A stretch of DNA of 64,000 nucleotides from Ovis canadensis (GCF_042477335.2 NC_091255.1:14610501-14674500); one strand, 5' to 3'. Positions 22,646-34,805 are shown, counted from the first letter of the stretch. A program made the numbers and translations. The notes: generated from the letters alone by a model not told the origin.

Positions 22646-23528
22646 GTGAAAATAAATAGGATAATGCCCCAGTTAAAGGAACAAGATAAATCCCTAGAAA
22701 ACCAACTACATGAAGTGGAGATTGGAAACCTCCCAGAAAAAGAGTTCAGAATAATGATAGTGAAGATGATTCAGGATCTCAGAAAAGAATGGAAGCAAAG
22801 ATTGAGAAGATGCAATAAATGTTTACCAAGGACCTAGAAGAACTAAAGAAAGAGCAAACAGAGATTAACAATAGTCTAGAAGGAATCAGTAGCAGAACAT
22901 CTGAGGCAGAAGAACGGATAAGTGACCTGGAAGATAGAATGATGGAAATCGAAGCTGCAAAGCAGAACATAGACAAAAGAATGAAAAGAAATGAAGATGG
23001 CTTAACAGAACTCTAGGACAACATTAAGCACACCAATATTCACATTATTGGAGTCCCAGAGGAGAAGAAAGAGAAAAAGGACCTAAGAAAATATTTAAAG
23101 ATATACTAGCTGCAAACTTTCCTATCATGGCAAAGGAAATAGTCAGCCATGTCCAGGAAGCACAGAGAGTCCAAGGCAGGATAAATCCAGGGAGGAACAC
23201 ACTGAGGCACATGGTAATCAAACTTACAAAAGTTAAAGACAACTTTAATAAACTATTAAAAACAACAAGGGAAAAAAGACAAATAACACATAAGGCAAAA
23301 CCCATAATATTACCAGCCAATTTCTCAACAGAAACTCCACAGGCCAGAAGGGATGGCACGACATATTCCAAGTGTGGAAAGAGAGAACCTACAGTCAAGA
23401 ATACCCAGCAAGAATACCCAGCAAGACTCTCATTCAGATGGATGGAGAAATCAAAAGATTTTCAGACAAACAAGAGAATTCAGCACCACTAAACCAGTTG
23501 TACAACAAATACTAGAGGAACTTCTTTA
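22646..23528 (+). pseudogene. L1 ORF1 (RNA-binding coiled-coil protein), broken
   Basis: The first frame gives a start and the NLPEKEFRIMIVKMIQDL segment. After a frameshift near 22830 the coiled coil continues (LEELKKEQTEINNSLEGISS, SEAEERISDLEDRMMEIE) and stops at a TAG at 23014-23016. The RRM-like and C-terminal parts follow in other frames (complement-free 'IIGVPEE', 'NFSTETPQARR'). In active L1s this protein trimerises and coats the RNA. Here it is disrupted by at least two frameshifts and a stop. Confidence 0.87.
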
Positions 23529-23935
23529 GGCAGGAAACACTATAGAAGGAAAGAACTACAAAAAAACAAAGCAAAACAATACACAAAATGGTAAGAGGAT
23601 CATACATCTTGATAATTACCTTAAATGTAATGGATTAAATGCACCAGTCAAAAGATATAGACAGACTGGGTGAATACAAAAACAAGACGTGCACATGCAT
23701 TGTCTACAAGAGACTCATTTTATATCCACTGACACTTACAGACTGAAAGTAAGGGGATGAGAGAAGGTATTTTATGCAAATGGAAATCATAAGAAAGCTG
23801 GAGCATACTAATACTCATATTAGGCAAAATAGACTTTAAAACAAAGATGGCTTATAAGAGACAGACAAAGGTACTGCATAATGATCAAGGGTTCAATCCA
23901 AGGAGAAGATACAGCAATTATAAATTGGACTTCCT

Positions 23936-24140
23936 TGGTGGCTCAGATGGTAAAGTGTCTGCCTACAATGCAGGAGACTGGGTTCAATCCCTGGGTTGAG
24001 AAGATCTCCTGGAGAAGGAAATGGCAACCCACTCAAGTATTCTTGCCTGGAAAATCCCATGGACAGAGGAGCCTGGTAGACTACAGTCCATGGTGTTGCA
24101 AAGAGCTGGACATGACTGAGCGACTTCACCTCATTTCATG
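23936..24140 (+). mobile_element. Bov-tA SINE inside L1
   Basis: It consists of a tRNA-derived head (CTTCCTTGGTGGCTCAGATG), the Bov-A body and a BovB-like end (GAGCTGGACATGACTGAGCG). It interrupts the L1 ORF2 endonuclease coding region between AATTATAAA and GCACCTCAATATG. About 20 bp of L1 appears to be replaced. Confidence 0.92.
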
Positions 24141-24376
24141 CACTCCAAAAGCACCTCAATATGTAAGGCAAATACTAACAAACACAAAGGGAGAAATCAA
24201 CAGTAACACAATAATAGTGAGGGATTTTTAACACACCACTTTCATTAATGGACAGATCATACAGACAAAAACTAATAAGGAAACATAGGCCTTAAGTGAC
24301 ACTTTAGATTAGTTGGACTTAATTGATATTTATAGAGCATCCCATCCAAAACAGCAGAATAAACATTTTTCTCAAG

Positions 24377-24563
24377 TCAGTTCAGCTCAGTTACTCAGTC
24401 ATGTCCAGCTCTTTGTGACCCCACGGACTGCAGCACTCCAGGCTTCCCTGCCCATCACCAACTCCTGGAGTTTGCCCAAACTCATGTCCATTGAGTTGGT
24501 GATGACATCTAACTATCTCATTTTCTGTTATCCTTATCTCCTATTGTCTTCAATCTTTCCCAG
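24377..24563 (-). mobile_element. BovB 3'-end insertion, antisense, inside L1
   Basis: This is the complement of the BovB 3' end, beginning TCAGTTCAGCTCAG. It is flanked by CTCAAG at 24371-24376 and 24564-24569, and L1 ORF2 sequence resumes at the same point. It is a short target-primed insertion younger than the host L1. Confidence 0.85.
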
Positions 24564-27500
24564 CTCAAGAGCACACAAAATATTCTCCAGGATTGACCAC
24601 ATCCTGGGCCAGAGGGCAAGGATTGGTAAATTTAAGAAATTCGGAATCATATCAAGCATCATTTTTGATCAGAACGCTATGAGATTAGAAACAAACTACA
24701 AGAAAAATACTCTAAGAAACATAAACATGTGGTGGCTAAACAATATGCTACTAAACAACCATTGAATCACTGAAGAAAACAAAGAAGAAATTAAAAAAAA
24801 ATACCTACAGAAAAATGAAAATGAAAGCACAATGGCCCAAAACTTACGGGATGCAGCAATAGTGGTTCCAAGAGGGAAGTTTACAGCCATACAATCTTAA
24901 GAAACAAGAAAAATCTCAAATAAACAACTTAACCTTACAACTAAAACCTAAAGTTAGTAGAAGGAAGGAAATCATAAAGATCAGAGCAAAAATAAATGAA
25001 ATAGAGACAAAGAAAACAATTGCAAAGATCCATGAAACTAAAAGCTGGTTCTCTGAAAAGATAGACAGGACTGATAAACCTTTAGCCAGACTCATCAAAA
25101 AAAAAAAAAAAAAAAAAAGGAGAGGATTTAAAACAGTAAAATTAAAAATGGAAAAGGAGAAGTTACAACTGACTCCACAGGAATATGAAGAGTCGTAGAA
25201 GATTACTATAAACAACTGTATGCCAATAAAATGGACAACCTTGAAGAAATGGACAAAAAAATTTATAGAAAGATACAGTCTCCCTAGGCTGAACTAGAAA
25301 GAAATAGAAAATATGAACAGACCAACTACAAGCACTGAAGTTGAAACCATGATTAAAAATCTCCAACAAACTAAAGTACAGGACCTGACAGCTTCACAGA
25401 TGAATTTTATCAAACATTTAGAGAAGAATTAACACCTACCATTCTGAAACTGTTCCAAAAATTTTCAGAGGAAGGCAAACTTCCAAAATCATTTTCTGAG
25501 GTCACTGTCACTCTGATACCAGAACCAGACAAATATGCCACAGAAAAAGAAATTACAGACCACTATTACTGATGAACATAGATGTAAAAATTCTCAACAA
25601 AATACTGGCAATCTGTATTCAATAGTACTTTGAAAATATCATGCATGATGGTCAAGTGTGATTCATCCCAGGGATGCAAGGATTTTTCAACACTCACAAA
25701 TCAATCAATGTGACATACCATATCAACAAATTGAAGAATAAAAACCATATGATCATCTCAATCGATGCAGAAAAGGCTTTTAACAAAATTCAGCACCATT
25801 TATGATAAAAACTCTCCACAAAGTGGGCATAGAGGATGCATACCTCAAAATCAGTGAGGACATATGTGACAAACTTTCAGCCAGAATCATGCTCAATGGT
25901 GAAAACCTGAAAGATCAGGAATCCTTTAAGATCAGGAACAAGACAAGGATGTCCACTCTCACCACTTTCATTCAACACAGTTTTAGAAGTCCTAGTTTGA
26001 ACAATCAGAGGAGAAAAAGAAGTAAAGGGAATCCATACTGGAAAGAGGTTAAACTGTCACTGTTTGCAGATGACATGATGCTATACATAGACGACCCTAA
26101 AGTTGCTACCAGAAAACTACTAGAACACATCAATGAATTTGGTAAAGTTGTAAGTTACAAAAGTAATACACAGAAGTCTGTTGGCATTTCTATACACTCA
26201 CAACGAAAGATTAGAAAGAGAAATTCAAGAAATTCAAATGGTAAATTTGATGCATTTAGCATTGCATCAAAAATAATAAAATACCTAGGAAAAAACCTAT
26301 CTAAGGACACAAAGACCTATATTCTGAAAACTATAAATGCTGATGAAAGAAACTGAAGAAGACATAAACATATGTAAAGATATACCATGTTCATAGATTG
26401 GAAGAATCAATACTGTTAAAACAACTATACTACCCAAGGCAATCCACAAATCCAGTGCAATCAATACCTATCAAATTGCCAATGATGTTTTTCACAGAAT
26501 TAGAACAAAAAAAATCTCAGAATTTGTATGGAGACACAAAAGACCCCAAATAGCCAAACCAATCTTGAAAAGGAGCTGGAGGAACAGGCTTCCTAACCTC
26601 AAGGTATACTACAAAGTTATAGTCATCAAAACAGTGTGGTGCTGGACAAAGATAGAAATATAGATCAATGGAATAGAATAGAAAATCCAGAAATAAACCC
26701 ATGCGCCTATAGTCAATTAATCTATGACAGAGGAGGCAAGAGTGCACATTGTTGGAAAGACAGTCTCTTCAGCAAATAGTGCAGGGAAAACTGGACAGCC
26801 ACGTGTAAAAAATGACATTAGATCATTCTTTAACTCCATACACAAAAATAAGTCCAAAATGGATTAAACACCTAAATGTTAGACCAGAAACTATAAAACT
26901 CTTGGAGGAAAACATAGGCAGAACATTCTCTGACACAAGTCACAGCAACATTTTTTCTATTCCATCTTCCAGAGTAATGGAAATAAAAGAAAAAAAATAA
27001 ATGGAACCTACTTGAACTCAAAAGCTTTTGCACAGCAAAGGAAAAATAACCAAAATGAAGAGACAACTCACAGATTAGGAGAAAATATTTGCAAATGATG
27101 TGACTGATAAAGGATTAGTTTCCAAACCTTACAAACAGCTTATGATACTTAATAAAATCAAAGCAAGAAATGCACTCAAAGAATGGGCAGAAGGTGCAAA
27201 TAGACATTTCTCTAAAGAAGACTTACCAATGGTGAATTGGACATGAAAAATTATTCAAAATAGCTTAGTTATTAGAGAAATGCAAATCAACTCTAAAATG
27301 AGATATCACCTCACACTTTCAGAATGGCTCTCATCAAGAAATCTACAAACAACAAATGCAGGAGAGGGTGTGGAGAGAAGGAACCCTCCTGCACTGTTGG
27401 TGGGAATGTAAATTAGTACAGCCACTAAGGAGAACAGTATGGCGGTTCCTTAAAAAGTTAAAGATAGAGCTACCATATGATCCTGCAATCCCACTCCTGG

Positions 27501-27771
27501 GCATATATCCAGAGAAAAACTTGGCCTGAAAATATACATGCACCTCAATGCTCATTGAAGCACTGTTTACAGTAGCCAGACATGGCAACAACCTACATGT
27601 TGTTTAAGGAATGCTTGATAACGTTCCTTATATACTGCGACTTCTTTTATATACATACATACAATACAGTATTACTCAGCCATTAAAAATAATGAATAAA
27701 GCCATTTGCAGTGACATGAATGGACTTAGAGGGTGTCATGCTGAGTGAGGTAATAAAGATGATGGTGATAA

Positions 27772-27965
27772 CAACATCACCACTCTCATTTACTGAGTTC
27801 TCACCATGTGCTGGGCACCGTGGGAACACTTTCCAAGGATCATTTCATTTCATCCTCACATCAACCACGTGAAGAAGGCTCTAGACCTTCCCTCATGTCA
27901 CAAAGAGGGAAAGCGATTACTCAGAGATAAGTCATTAATCAAAGATAACCCATGAAAGCACCAAG
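27772..27965 (-). mobile_element. MIR SINE remnant, antisense
   Basis: The order 'ttactgagttctcaccatgtgctgggcac', 'ccaaggatcatttcatttcatcctcac', 'cagagataagtcattaatcaaag' and 'gagctgagcccaagc' is the complement of MIR. The L1 at 21773 inserted at or beside its left edge. Confidence 0.8.
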
Positions 27966-27995
27966 AGCTGAGCCCAAGCATTTTGTCACAGTTGC

Positions 27996-28077
27996 TATGT
28001 ATAATATTAACAATAGCAGCTATATATAACACTAAGAATAACATCTATGTATAACATTAACAATAACAGCTATACCT
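27996..28077 (+). repeat. 25-bp minisatellite, three copies
   Basis: Units at 27996-28020, 28021-28045 and 28046-28070 follow the pattern TATRTATAAYAYTAA.AATA and end in (A/G)CA(G/T)C, with two to five differences between them. A partial fourth unit follows. Confidence 0.93.
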
Positions 28078-28880
28078 GCATATACATTGTGTGGGTTCTG
28101 GACTGGATTCTCTCCTTCCCTGTGTCTTGAGCCTGAGCACAAAGAGAGGAGTGACACAAGCAATTTCAGAAAAGTAAGTCAGACTGCCAACATTGCCAAC
28201 AGAACTCACTAAACCAAAGTTACAGTTCTCAGCCCTAACCTCTGTGTTCTAAAGGTGACTTAGGTAAACTGCAGGCAGACATTGGGGCAGATGATGGAGT
28301 TATTGAGATGCAACCTCACCTGGTCTGGAGGTCAGGATCTCCAGGGAGGCATTTACCTGTGTCAGGAAGTCCTTCTTATCCCATCTGATGGTGAGTCAAC
28401 TGAAGGGGATATGTGGGTACCTGGCCCAACTTTTGAAGGTTCAGAACCCTGTCACTGAGATCTGAGAAGGACCCTTTGGTTCTGACACCCCTTCTGGAAG
28501 ATAAGCAGTGATGTGCCCTTTGCAGTCTTGGGAGTTGTCACCCTGCCCCACGAGAGCAGTGGAAACTCCTTGCAGAATGTTTGAGTCAGAGTAATTCCTG
28601 GCAAGACATGGAGGGAAATTGAAGGAATGGCAGACTGAAGGTTAGTTTTATATCCAGCTATTAAGATGCTAACTGAAGCAGGGCTGTTTTGTGTGGGTGC
28701 ACTATTTGTAACACATTTCCCTTTCCCTCCTCATTAAAAAGAGACAACTTTTAAACATTATTATAGAAACAGAAACAGTTTAACAAAGAAAATATTCACA
28801 TTCTGTTTTGGTTCTTTATGATCCTTGCTACTCTTTGCTCATATACTGTCCATTTTTATGTGGCTGCAATCACAGACTAG
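28078..28880. other. Single-copy non-coding DNA
   Basis: Moderately GC-rich in part (28300-28600). No exon-like open frame with recognisable homology was found. Confidence 0.45.
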
Positions 28881-29091
28881 AAAAGTGAAAGGTGAAAGGG
28901 AAAGGGAAGGCTGCTCAGTCATGTCTGAATCTTTGATACCTCATGGACTATACAGTATGGGATTCTCCAGCTCAGAATACTGGAGTGGGTGGCCATTTCC
29001 TTCTCCAGGGGATCTTCCCAACCCAGGGATCAAACTAGGGTCCCCTGCATTGCAAGTGGACTCTTTATCAACTGAGCTATGAGGGAAGCCC
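28881..29091 (-). mobile_element. Bov-tA SINE, antisense
   Basis: It is the complement of the Bov-A body (CTCAGAATACTGGAGTGGGT) followed by the complement of the tRNA-derived head, ending GAGCTATGAGGGAAGCCC. This is the first of a cluster of four small insertions. Confidence 0.9.
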
Positions 29092-29109
29092 CAAAGGGGA
29101 AACTGCGGC

Positions 29110-29172
29110 TGCATCGGCTGGGAATCGAACCAGCGTGATAGGCAAGAATTCTACCACTGAACCACCCGTGTA
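29110..29172 (-). pseudogene. tRNA-Gly pseudogene
   Basis: The minus strand reads GGGTGGTTCAGTGGTAGAAT, then TTCTTGCC, and ends with a perfect B-box GGTTCGATTCC and CCAGCCGATGCA, closely matching mammalian tRNA-Gly(GCC). About 8 nt around the anticodon 3' stem and variable loop are missing. The anticodon loop reads CTATCAC instead of CTGCCAC, so the anticodon would be ATC. It cannot fold normally and has no T-run terminator, so it is a pseudogene. It sits between SINEs but is not a SINE head. Confidence 0.8.
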
Positions 29173-29189
29173 CCGCATAGACTGAGTCA

Positions 29190-29306
29190 GTGGGAATGGC
29201 AAGCCATTCCAGTATCCTTGCCTGGAGAATTCCATGGACATAGGAAACTGGTGGGGCTACAGTCCATGGGGTAGCAGAGAGTCAGACACGACCCAGTGAC
29301 TAACAC
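29190..29306 (+). mobile_element. Bov-A SINE fragment
   Basis: A Bov-A body (AAGCCATTCCAGTATCCTTG) with a BovB-like end (GAGTCAGACACGACCCAGTG). The tRNA-derived head is absent. Confidence 0.88.
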
Positions 29307-29310
29307 ACGT

Positions 29311-29417
29311 GTTACTGGAGTAGCTTGCCATTCCCTTCTTTAGGGAATCTTCCCAACCCAGGAATCAAACCCAGGTCTCCTGCATTGAAAGCAATTTCTC
29401 TACTGTCTGAGCCACTC
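29311..29417 (-). mobile_element. Bov-tA SINE head, antisense
   Basis: The complement of the tRNA-derived half of Bov-tA, ending GTCTGAGCCACTC. It lies in inverted orientation to the preceding Bov-A fragment. Their shared GGCAAGC/GCTTGCC segments (near 29197 and 29330) could pair. Confidence 0.88.
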
Positions 29418-31323
29418 TTTTTTCCATCTTTTTTTCATCGGCCTCTTTGATGTTTGCATCTCCAGGCTTGAGTGTAAGCTTATTCATATCCACCCCAGGG
29501 AGTGCAGAGCATGAAAATCCGAGAAAGAGTAAAATTTTCTATTCTGTCATGTAGTCATGACTCCAATGGAGAAAAAGACAGCTGTTAGTAAGAAGATGGG
29601 AGAAGGAAAAGAAGGGGGGAAACTGGTTTTTAAAAGGAGTCTTCATTCTAGTTATTTTCAAGTTAGGAAAACTGATGGTGAGGACACTCACCAACAAGCT
29701 GACAAGCAGCTCTGCGCTTGGCAGGCTTGGCAGTGCCCAGCAGCTACACCCAGAGGAGGGCATCTCTGTCTGTGACAGCAGCCTTTCCAAGACTGGGTGA
29801 GGGGAGGGAAAAATGCTTTACATTCCTCTGTCTGCTCAGTCACTGACTCAGGAAATTGGTCTGTGTTACTCAGCTGGTAGCTTCACTACATTTTTCCTGG
29901 GAGGCCAAGGGTTCAAATTCCACCCCAGAAGCTTGGCAGCTCCCCAGAGGCAATGCTTGCCTTGTCATGGAAGGCAGATAGCTGCATGCAGTGGAAAAGA
30001 GACTTTTTCTCTTTGGTTCTCCCAGGGAAATGGGGAGCAGAGGAGCAGGAATGATACCATATGACTCATCTTAATTTGATCTAGAAACTCCAAAGAACCC
30101 CAATGTGAAACTGGCACAACTGTCACCCAGTTGCAGGCACTTCTAAGAAGAGAGGAAAAATTGAGCTCCCTGCCCCATGCTCCACCATCTCCTTAAATCA
30201 GCACTCAGCTCAGACTTTGCTTCCACCACAAGAGTGCAGGCAAGAATGGCACAAAATGGTGGTAGGTCTGCATTGCCGGAGTGAGGAAGCAGATACCCAC
30301 AGGGATCCACACTAAACCTGGAACTCAGGGTCACACTTGTGCAGAATATTCTCTTGATGAACTTTTTCTCCAAAGTGCTTATACACAACACTTCTTGACT
30401 GTCTAATATTACATATAAAAGCAATTTATCACTTGTATACTTATAAGTTTGGAAAGTATGATCATATTAGAAGTTATTTGGAATCATTTGTGTTAAATAC
30501 ACCTGTTAAGTTTGCTTTTGCTTTAATATTGGAAATTGGAGAACTAACGAAATGGTGGCAGAGAGGGGGTTTGGAGAGAGTGAAGATGATGATGAATCTT
30601 TCAAATAAAATAAGTCCCCCTGAATAAAAAATAAATCTTTTAGGAATGTGATGTAATTTATTATTCTGTCTGAACAATTTCTATGGCAGCCTGCCTGGCC
30701 TGAAAAAAAAAAATATTGTGTTGTTTGTGTATTGGGCAATATTTAGGTTTATAAATAGCTTCAAGGGTAGCCCTTGTTTATTTATTTTGTGGCCAGCCCT
30801 GACTCCAGAGCCCTTTGCCCCAGTGTCATGGGGGGCTGTGTGTTGGGGGTGAGGGGAATGGTTCTTTTCTGGAGAAACTGTCTTTAGACTGGAGAAGCTA
30901 AGGTGACGGGAGAAATGCCTCAGCTGATGGACCATCACTCTCCCTCCTCCCCCCTTTGAAAAAGACACTGCTTGTGACAGCGTTCAGGAGGCAGGACCAG
31001 CACCGGGACCCCACTGAGAGGCTCAGGTCTGGTGCTTTTGCTCTCAGGACGTCTTTCACCAACTCCCCGTGGGTTTCATCTCTAGCCAGTTATTAGATTC
31101 TCTCTTCCCGCTACTCTAAGTCCCTCTCTCCCATGCTCCCAGACCTAAACAAGTCTTACGAGAAAAGATGACTGCTTCAGAGGAAAGGAAAGCCGAAAGC
31201 CAGAAGGGAGCTGGGCTGTGTGGATCTCCCTCAGCCCCCGTGGAGCCTAAATTTAGTTCTCATGTTTGCACCTGAAAGTATTAACATCTTTTCTCTGTTT
31301 GCAAGAGCAAGTTTTTTGTGTTT
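29418..31323. other. Single-copy non-coding DNA
   Basis: No gene or repeat family was recognised. It includes a locally G/C-rich patch (30780-31260) and an A11 run near 30702. Open frames such as 30143-30424 (minus) have no recognisable homology. Confidence 0.45.
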
Positions 31324-31592
31324 TTTAAAACAGTTTTATTGAAAATAATTCACATACCATACAATTTGTCCACCTAAAGTGCTCAGTTCAGGGCTTTACT
31401 ATACATACAGAGTTGTGCAATCCTCACCACAATTAACTTAAGAGCATTTTACTACCCTCCCCAGAGAAACTCCACATCCTTTAAGCCAGTCCTTCTCCAA
31501 TTACCCCAACCTCCCAGATCTAGAAAACCACTAATCTAATTTTTGTCTCTATGGATTTGCCTATCTTGGATATTTCATAGAAATGGAATGAA
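31324..31592 (-). mobile_element. Old L1 (L1M-type) 3' end, antisense
   Basis: The pattern 'cagttttattgaaaataattcacataccatacaatt', 'gttgtgcaatcctcaccacaatt' and 'gtctctatggatttgcctat' matches the complement of a widespread ancient mammalian L1 3' end. Confidence 0.7.
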
Positions 31593-33599
31593 TGAGCTTC
31601 TAAAGCATCCCTCTATTCTCCCACAGAGTTTGGCAAAAGACCTTGAATCTAGTAGTGTTTGAGTAAGGTTAAATTAGATTACTTGGTTTTAGAATTAATA
31701 TAACCCACGAAGTGGGAAACTAGATAGTCTTATATGAAAAGTCTCCAATACCATTACTCAGAGTGGGCTCATGGCCTGGATATTATTAGAATGGAAAGAC
31801 AACCTATGATCACAGCTTCCCCTAAAGTCAGCTCCCCTAGATATGGCATCCTGTTCTGACAGCCCCTTCAACTTTAAAACAGGTACACCATAAGCTCAAA
31901 AATTCAGAAATCTATCAATCCCTTACAATATGGGTATTCTCTCATGAGCTGGCACACCACTCTGCCTGTTAACAGGTAATAACACTAAAATTCACTAAAA
32001 ACCGTGTAATTCATTCCCAACATGCTGTTATTCTTTCCAAAACACTTGCTAAGTGAACATTTGTAGAACATTTGCTGTATGTTGTCTTTATGTCCAAGGA
32101 TTGAGGTAAAGATCACATGCAACCAATAGTTGAGAGATAATTGGATAACAGTCCAATTGTCTATTTACAGTTTCAACCTCAGATGAACTCCTCTGCCTGA
32201 GTAAATTTTCTCATAAGAATTTCCTTTTAATAAAATGTGAAAGTTTTAAGAAAAATGGAGCTTACAGATCACAGTATGGTCTGTTAGATAAATGACCAGG
32301 AGTACTATTTTTTAAAACCACATTTTATAAACAAAGTTATCAGAAAATCCAGAAAAAAAAAAAAACACCCCACAGTGGTTCAGCAGTCATGCTTAAATGA
32401 AGATAACACATATGCCTGAAGCCCAAGATGTGCCAGGGCTTGGAAGGAAATTGGGGAGGACTAATACCAAGAGCCTTTCCGGGGCTGTTAGGCACTGTCA
32501 TCCTAGGTCTGACCTCAAAGCCTTCTCTTTGAGGAGAAAACAAAATGATACTGACTGGATTAAGGTTAGCTCTTAGAGCTGTGACAAAGGATCCAGAAAT
32601 ACTCTCTCATGCATCTGGCTTCTTTTCACTGAGATGGCACTGAGTCATAAGTGAAATGATCATTTTGTTTAATAATTGAAGGCAGGAGTGGCTTTTCAAC
32701 CGAAAAATGGTCTCTGGCAATGACTCTGGACCCCTGGATGTTGAGAAGTATCTAAGAGGCCTAGGATGCTCTTGCCTTGGGTTTAAAGTGAGGCCTTTGG
32801 ATTCTTCCTTTGCATCATCACTTTTCCTAAGGTCTGCCTCATGGTGACCTGGTGACTGTGAATAGTGCTTTTCAGAGTGAAAATGTGGTTTTACTGCTTT
32901 AAATTCAGGTTTCACACACTTGAGCCCCTTGCATCAGACACAGATTCTTCACAATTAAAGGAAACATGAAACTGTCCCAATCATTTCTCTCTTTGGGTAG
33001 GGATGTGGTTTATACCTCCTCCATAAGAGCTCATCCTAAAGATTCAATCAGTCATTTAGAAAGCACTGGGCTAGGAATTTCTTGAGTCCAGGATGATAGA
33101 GTAGAACTAACCATGGAGAAGACCTTCAAGACACTCATGTTTTATTGGTGGTTTGTTGTCGGGGGAAAGGGGGAGAACGTGAATGTGGTGAGCCTTGTGA
33201 TGTAAGTGGTGTGGCATATGATGAAGCACAGCCTGCTGTAGGTTAGAAAGACTTCCCAGGGGAAGTGATTTCTTTATTGGACCTTGAAGCAGGAATAGGA
33301 ATTGACCAGGCATCTGCAAGTTAGCATTTGAGGAGAAGAGACAGGCAGAGTTATAAGCCTATGAAAAGGCACAGGAGTAGAGATAGATTGATGTGGTCTG
33401 GCTTGCCTTGCGTGGTGGATATGTGTATTTCAGAAAATGGGGCTATACAAGTCAGAAAAAGCCAGGGAAATAGAAGCCTTGCATTGAAATGAGACATAGC
33501 TTTTTTTTTCCTAGCTCTTTCTCATTCTTCCAACATGCAAATGATGCCCTGAGTTTTATCTTACTGATTACTACTGAATGTACGTACCTCTCTTTTGCT
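31593..33599. other. Mostly single-copy non-coding DNA
   Basis: No gene was recognised. A stretch at about 33230-33380 ('gacttcccaggggaagtgat', 'ggcacaggagtag') resembles an old mammalian interspersed repeat I cannot name. The open frame 32607-32915 (minus, 102 residues) has no recognisable domain and no splice or promoter context. Confidence 0.4.
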
Positions 33600-33780
33600 C
33601 TAAATGGACAAAACTGTACTCCAATTTTGGTTCTGCCACTTACTGTGTAATCTCAGACAAATTAGCCACATAGAGCTTTTGTTTTGTCTTTTGAAAAATA
33701 GGACCAAACTAAGAACAAAATCATGAGACTATTGTGAGTGTTATCAGTATCAAACAAGCACAATGATGGGCATTAAAAAG
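33600..33780 (+). mobile_element. MIR SINE remnant
   Basis: The order 'tccaattttggttctgccacttactgtgtaat', 'cagacaaatt', 'cttttgaaaaataggacc' and 'gagactattgtgagtg' matches MIR on the plus strand. Confidence 0.65.
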
Positions 33781-34261
33781 TTTTCATAAAATATTTGTGG
33801 AATCATACTGGTACATGAGTGAAAAGGAAACTTTGCCATCTGGAAAATAGCTTTAGCTGCCCAGACACCAGTAGCTGCCAAAGTGGTCTAGGAGACCTGG
33901 GAAGAGACAGAAATGGGATCTGAACTCTGAAGGAGAGTGACAGGAAGCCAGGGGCCCCAGAGCCAGGAGACAGTGGGCCAGAAGAGCGGATCAAAGTGGA
34001 GGGATGTAGCTTGTGCCAGACAACAAGGGCATCACAAGTCAGGAGTGCAGACAGGAGGGAGGGGTGGCGGATGCTGCTCATGGCACTTCAGGGAGTGGAC
34101 GTACAGCAGCCCGTGGCTTCCTCTTTCCTTTCATAGTCCTGGTGTCCTACCAGACTCTGGAAAGAAATCAAAAAAGGGAATATAGAGAGAGGTAGAGAAA
34201 AGGGAAAACAGAACAGCTGTGTTTTTGTATAGTAACAGTATCATTTTGTCATGATAAATAC
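33781..34261. other. Single-copy non-coding DNA
   Basis: A purine-rich, relatively GC-rich segment (33890-34090) with no recognisable gene. Confidence 0.45.
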
Positions 34262-34629
34262 TCTCAGTGGTAAGGAATTAACCTGTGAAAGACCATCCAT
34301 GAACAACCAGTAGCTAATCTTATTCTTAATGATGAAGGATTCTTTCCCCTTAAGATCAGAAGCAAGAAAAGATTGTCTGCTCTTCCCATTTCTATTAAAA
34401 ATTGTGCTAGAGGATGTGACCAGGGCAATTCGTCAAGAAAATGAAAGAAAAGACATTTAGATAGGAAAGAAAGACATAAAACTATCTGTATTTGCAGAAT
34501 ACTTGTAATTAGAAAAAAAGCTTGAAAGAAGAAAAAGGCTGAAAGATTCACAGTTTCTGATTTAAAAACTTAATACAAATCAACAGTAATCAGGACAGTA
34601 TTGTATTAGCATGAAGATAAACAAAGATC

Positions 34630-34733
34630 CACTCCAGTGTTCTTGCCTGGAGGATCCCAGGGACAGGGGAGCCTGGTGGGCTGCCGTCTGTGGGGTCGCA
34701 CAGAGTTGGACACGACTGAAGTGACTTAGCAGC
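34630..34733 (+). mobile_element. Bov-A SINE monomer with target duplication
   Basis: A single Bov-A unit (CACTCCAGTGTTCTTGCCTG to GACACGACTGAAGTGACTTA, short AGC tail). It is flanked by AAACAAAGATC at 34619-34629 and 34734-34744, a perfect 11-bp duplication inside the old L1. Confidence 0.92.
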
Positions 34734-34805
34734 AAACAAAGATCAATGGGTGAAAACTGAGAGTCAAAAGTAAACCTTCTCAGTTAAAATCAGTTGATTT
34801 TCTAG

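Larger units (their letters stand above)
23590..27750 (+). pseudogene. L1 ORF2 (endonuclease/reverse transcriptase), broken
   Basis: The frame begins at ATGGTAAGAGG with an apurinic-endonuclease-like start and QETH-like region near 23703. It is then interrupted by two insertions and many indels. The RT palm is readable at 25802-26356, with the catalytic FADD box intact ([12 protein letters not shown]). The end of the protein (ATIPLLG/YYSAIK-like segments, 27470-27690) is present, but the coding region is cut at 27750. Multiple stops make it non-functional. Confidence 0.87.
21773..27764 (+). mobile_element. L1 LINE, nearly complete 5' end, no 3' UTR, with 14-bp target duplications
   Basis: The element lies between perfect copies of TAATAAAGATGATG (21773-21786 and 27751-27764). 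After the left copy comes an L1 5' end (CAAGATGGTGGAATAGAAG), an about 0.85-kb 5' UTR, remnants of ORF1 and ORF2, and then the right copy. It stops within the ORF2 C-terminal coding region (TCATGCTGAGTGAGG), lacking the 3' UTR and poly(A) expected of a normal insertion. It carries two later insertions (23936-24140 and 24377-24563). It is older and more diverged than the L1 at 49601. Confidence 0.88.

Noticed and set aside
23936..24010. tRNA-like sequence with A/B-box resemblance (also at 13228, 61831 and antisense copies)
   Set aside because: These are the tRNA-derived heads of Bov-tA SINEs, not tRNA genes.
32607..32915. 102-residue open frame on the minus strand in single-copy DNA
   Set aside because: No recognisable domain, no splice sites or promoter context. 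An open frame of this length is expected by chance in 64 kb.
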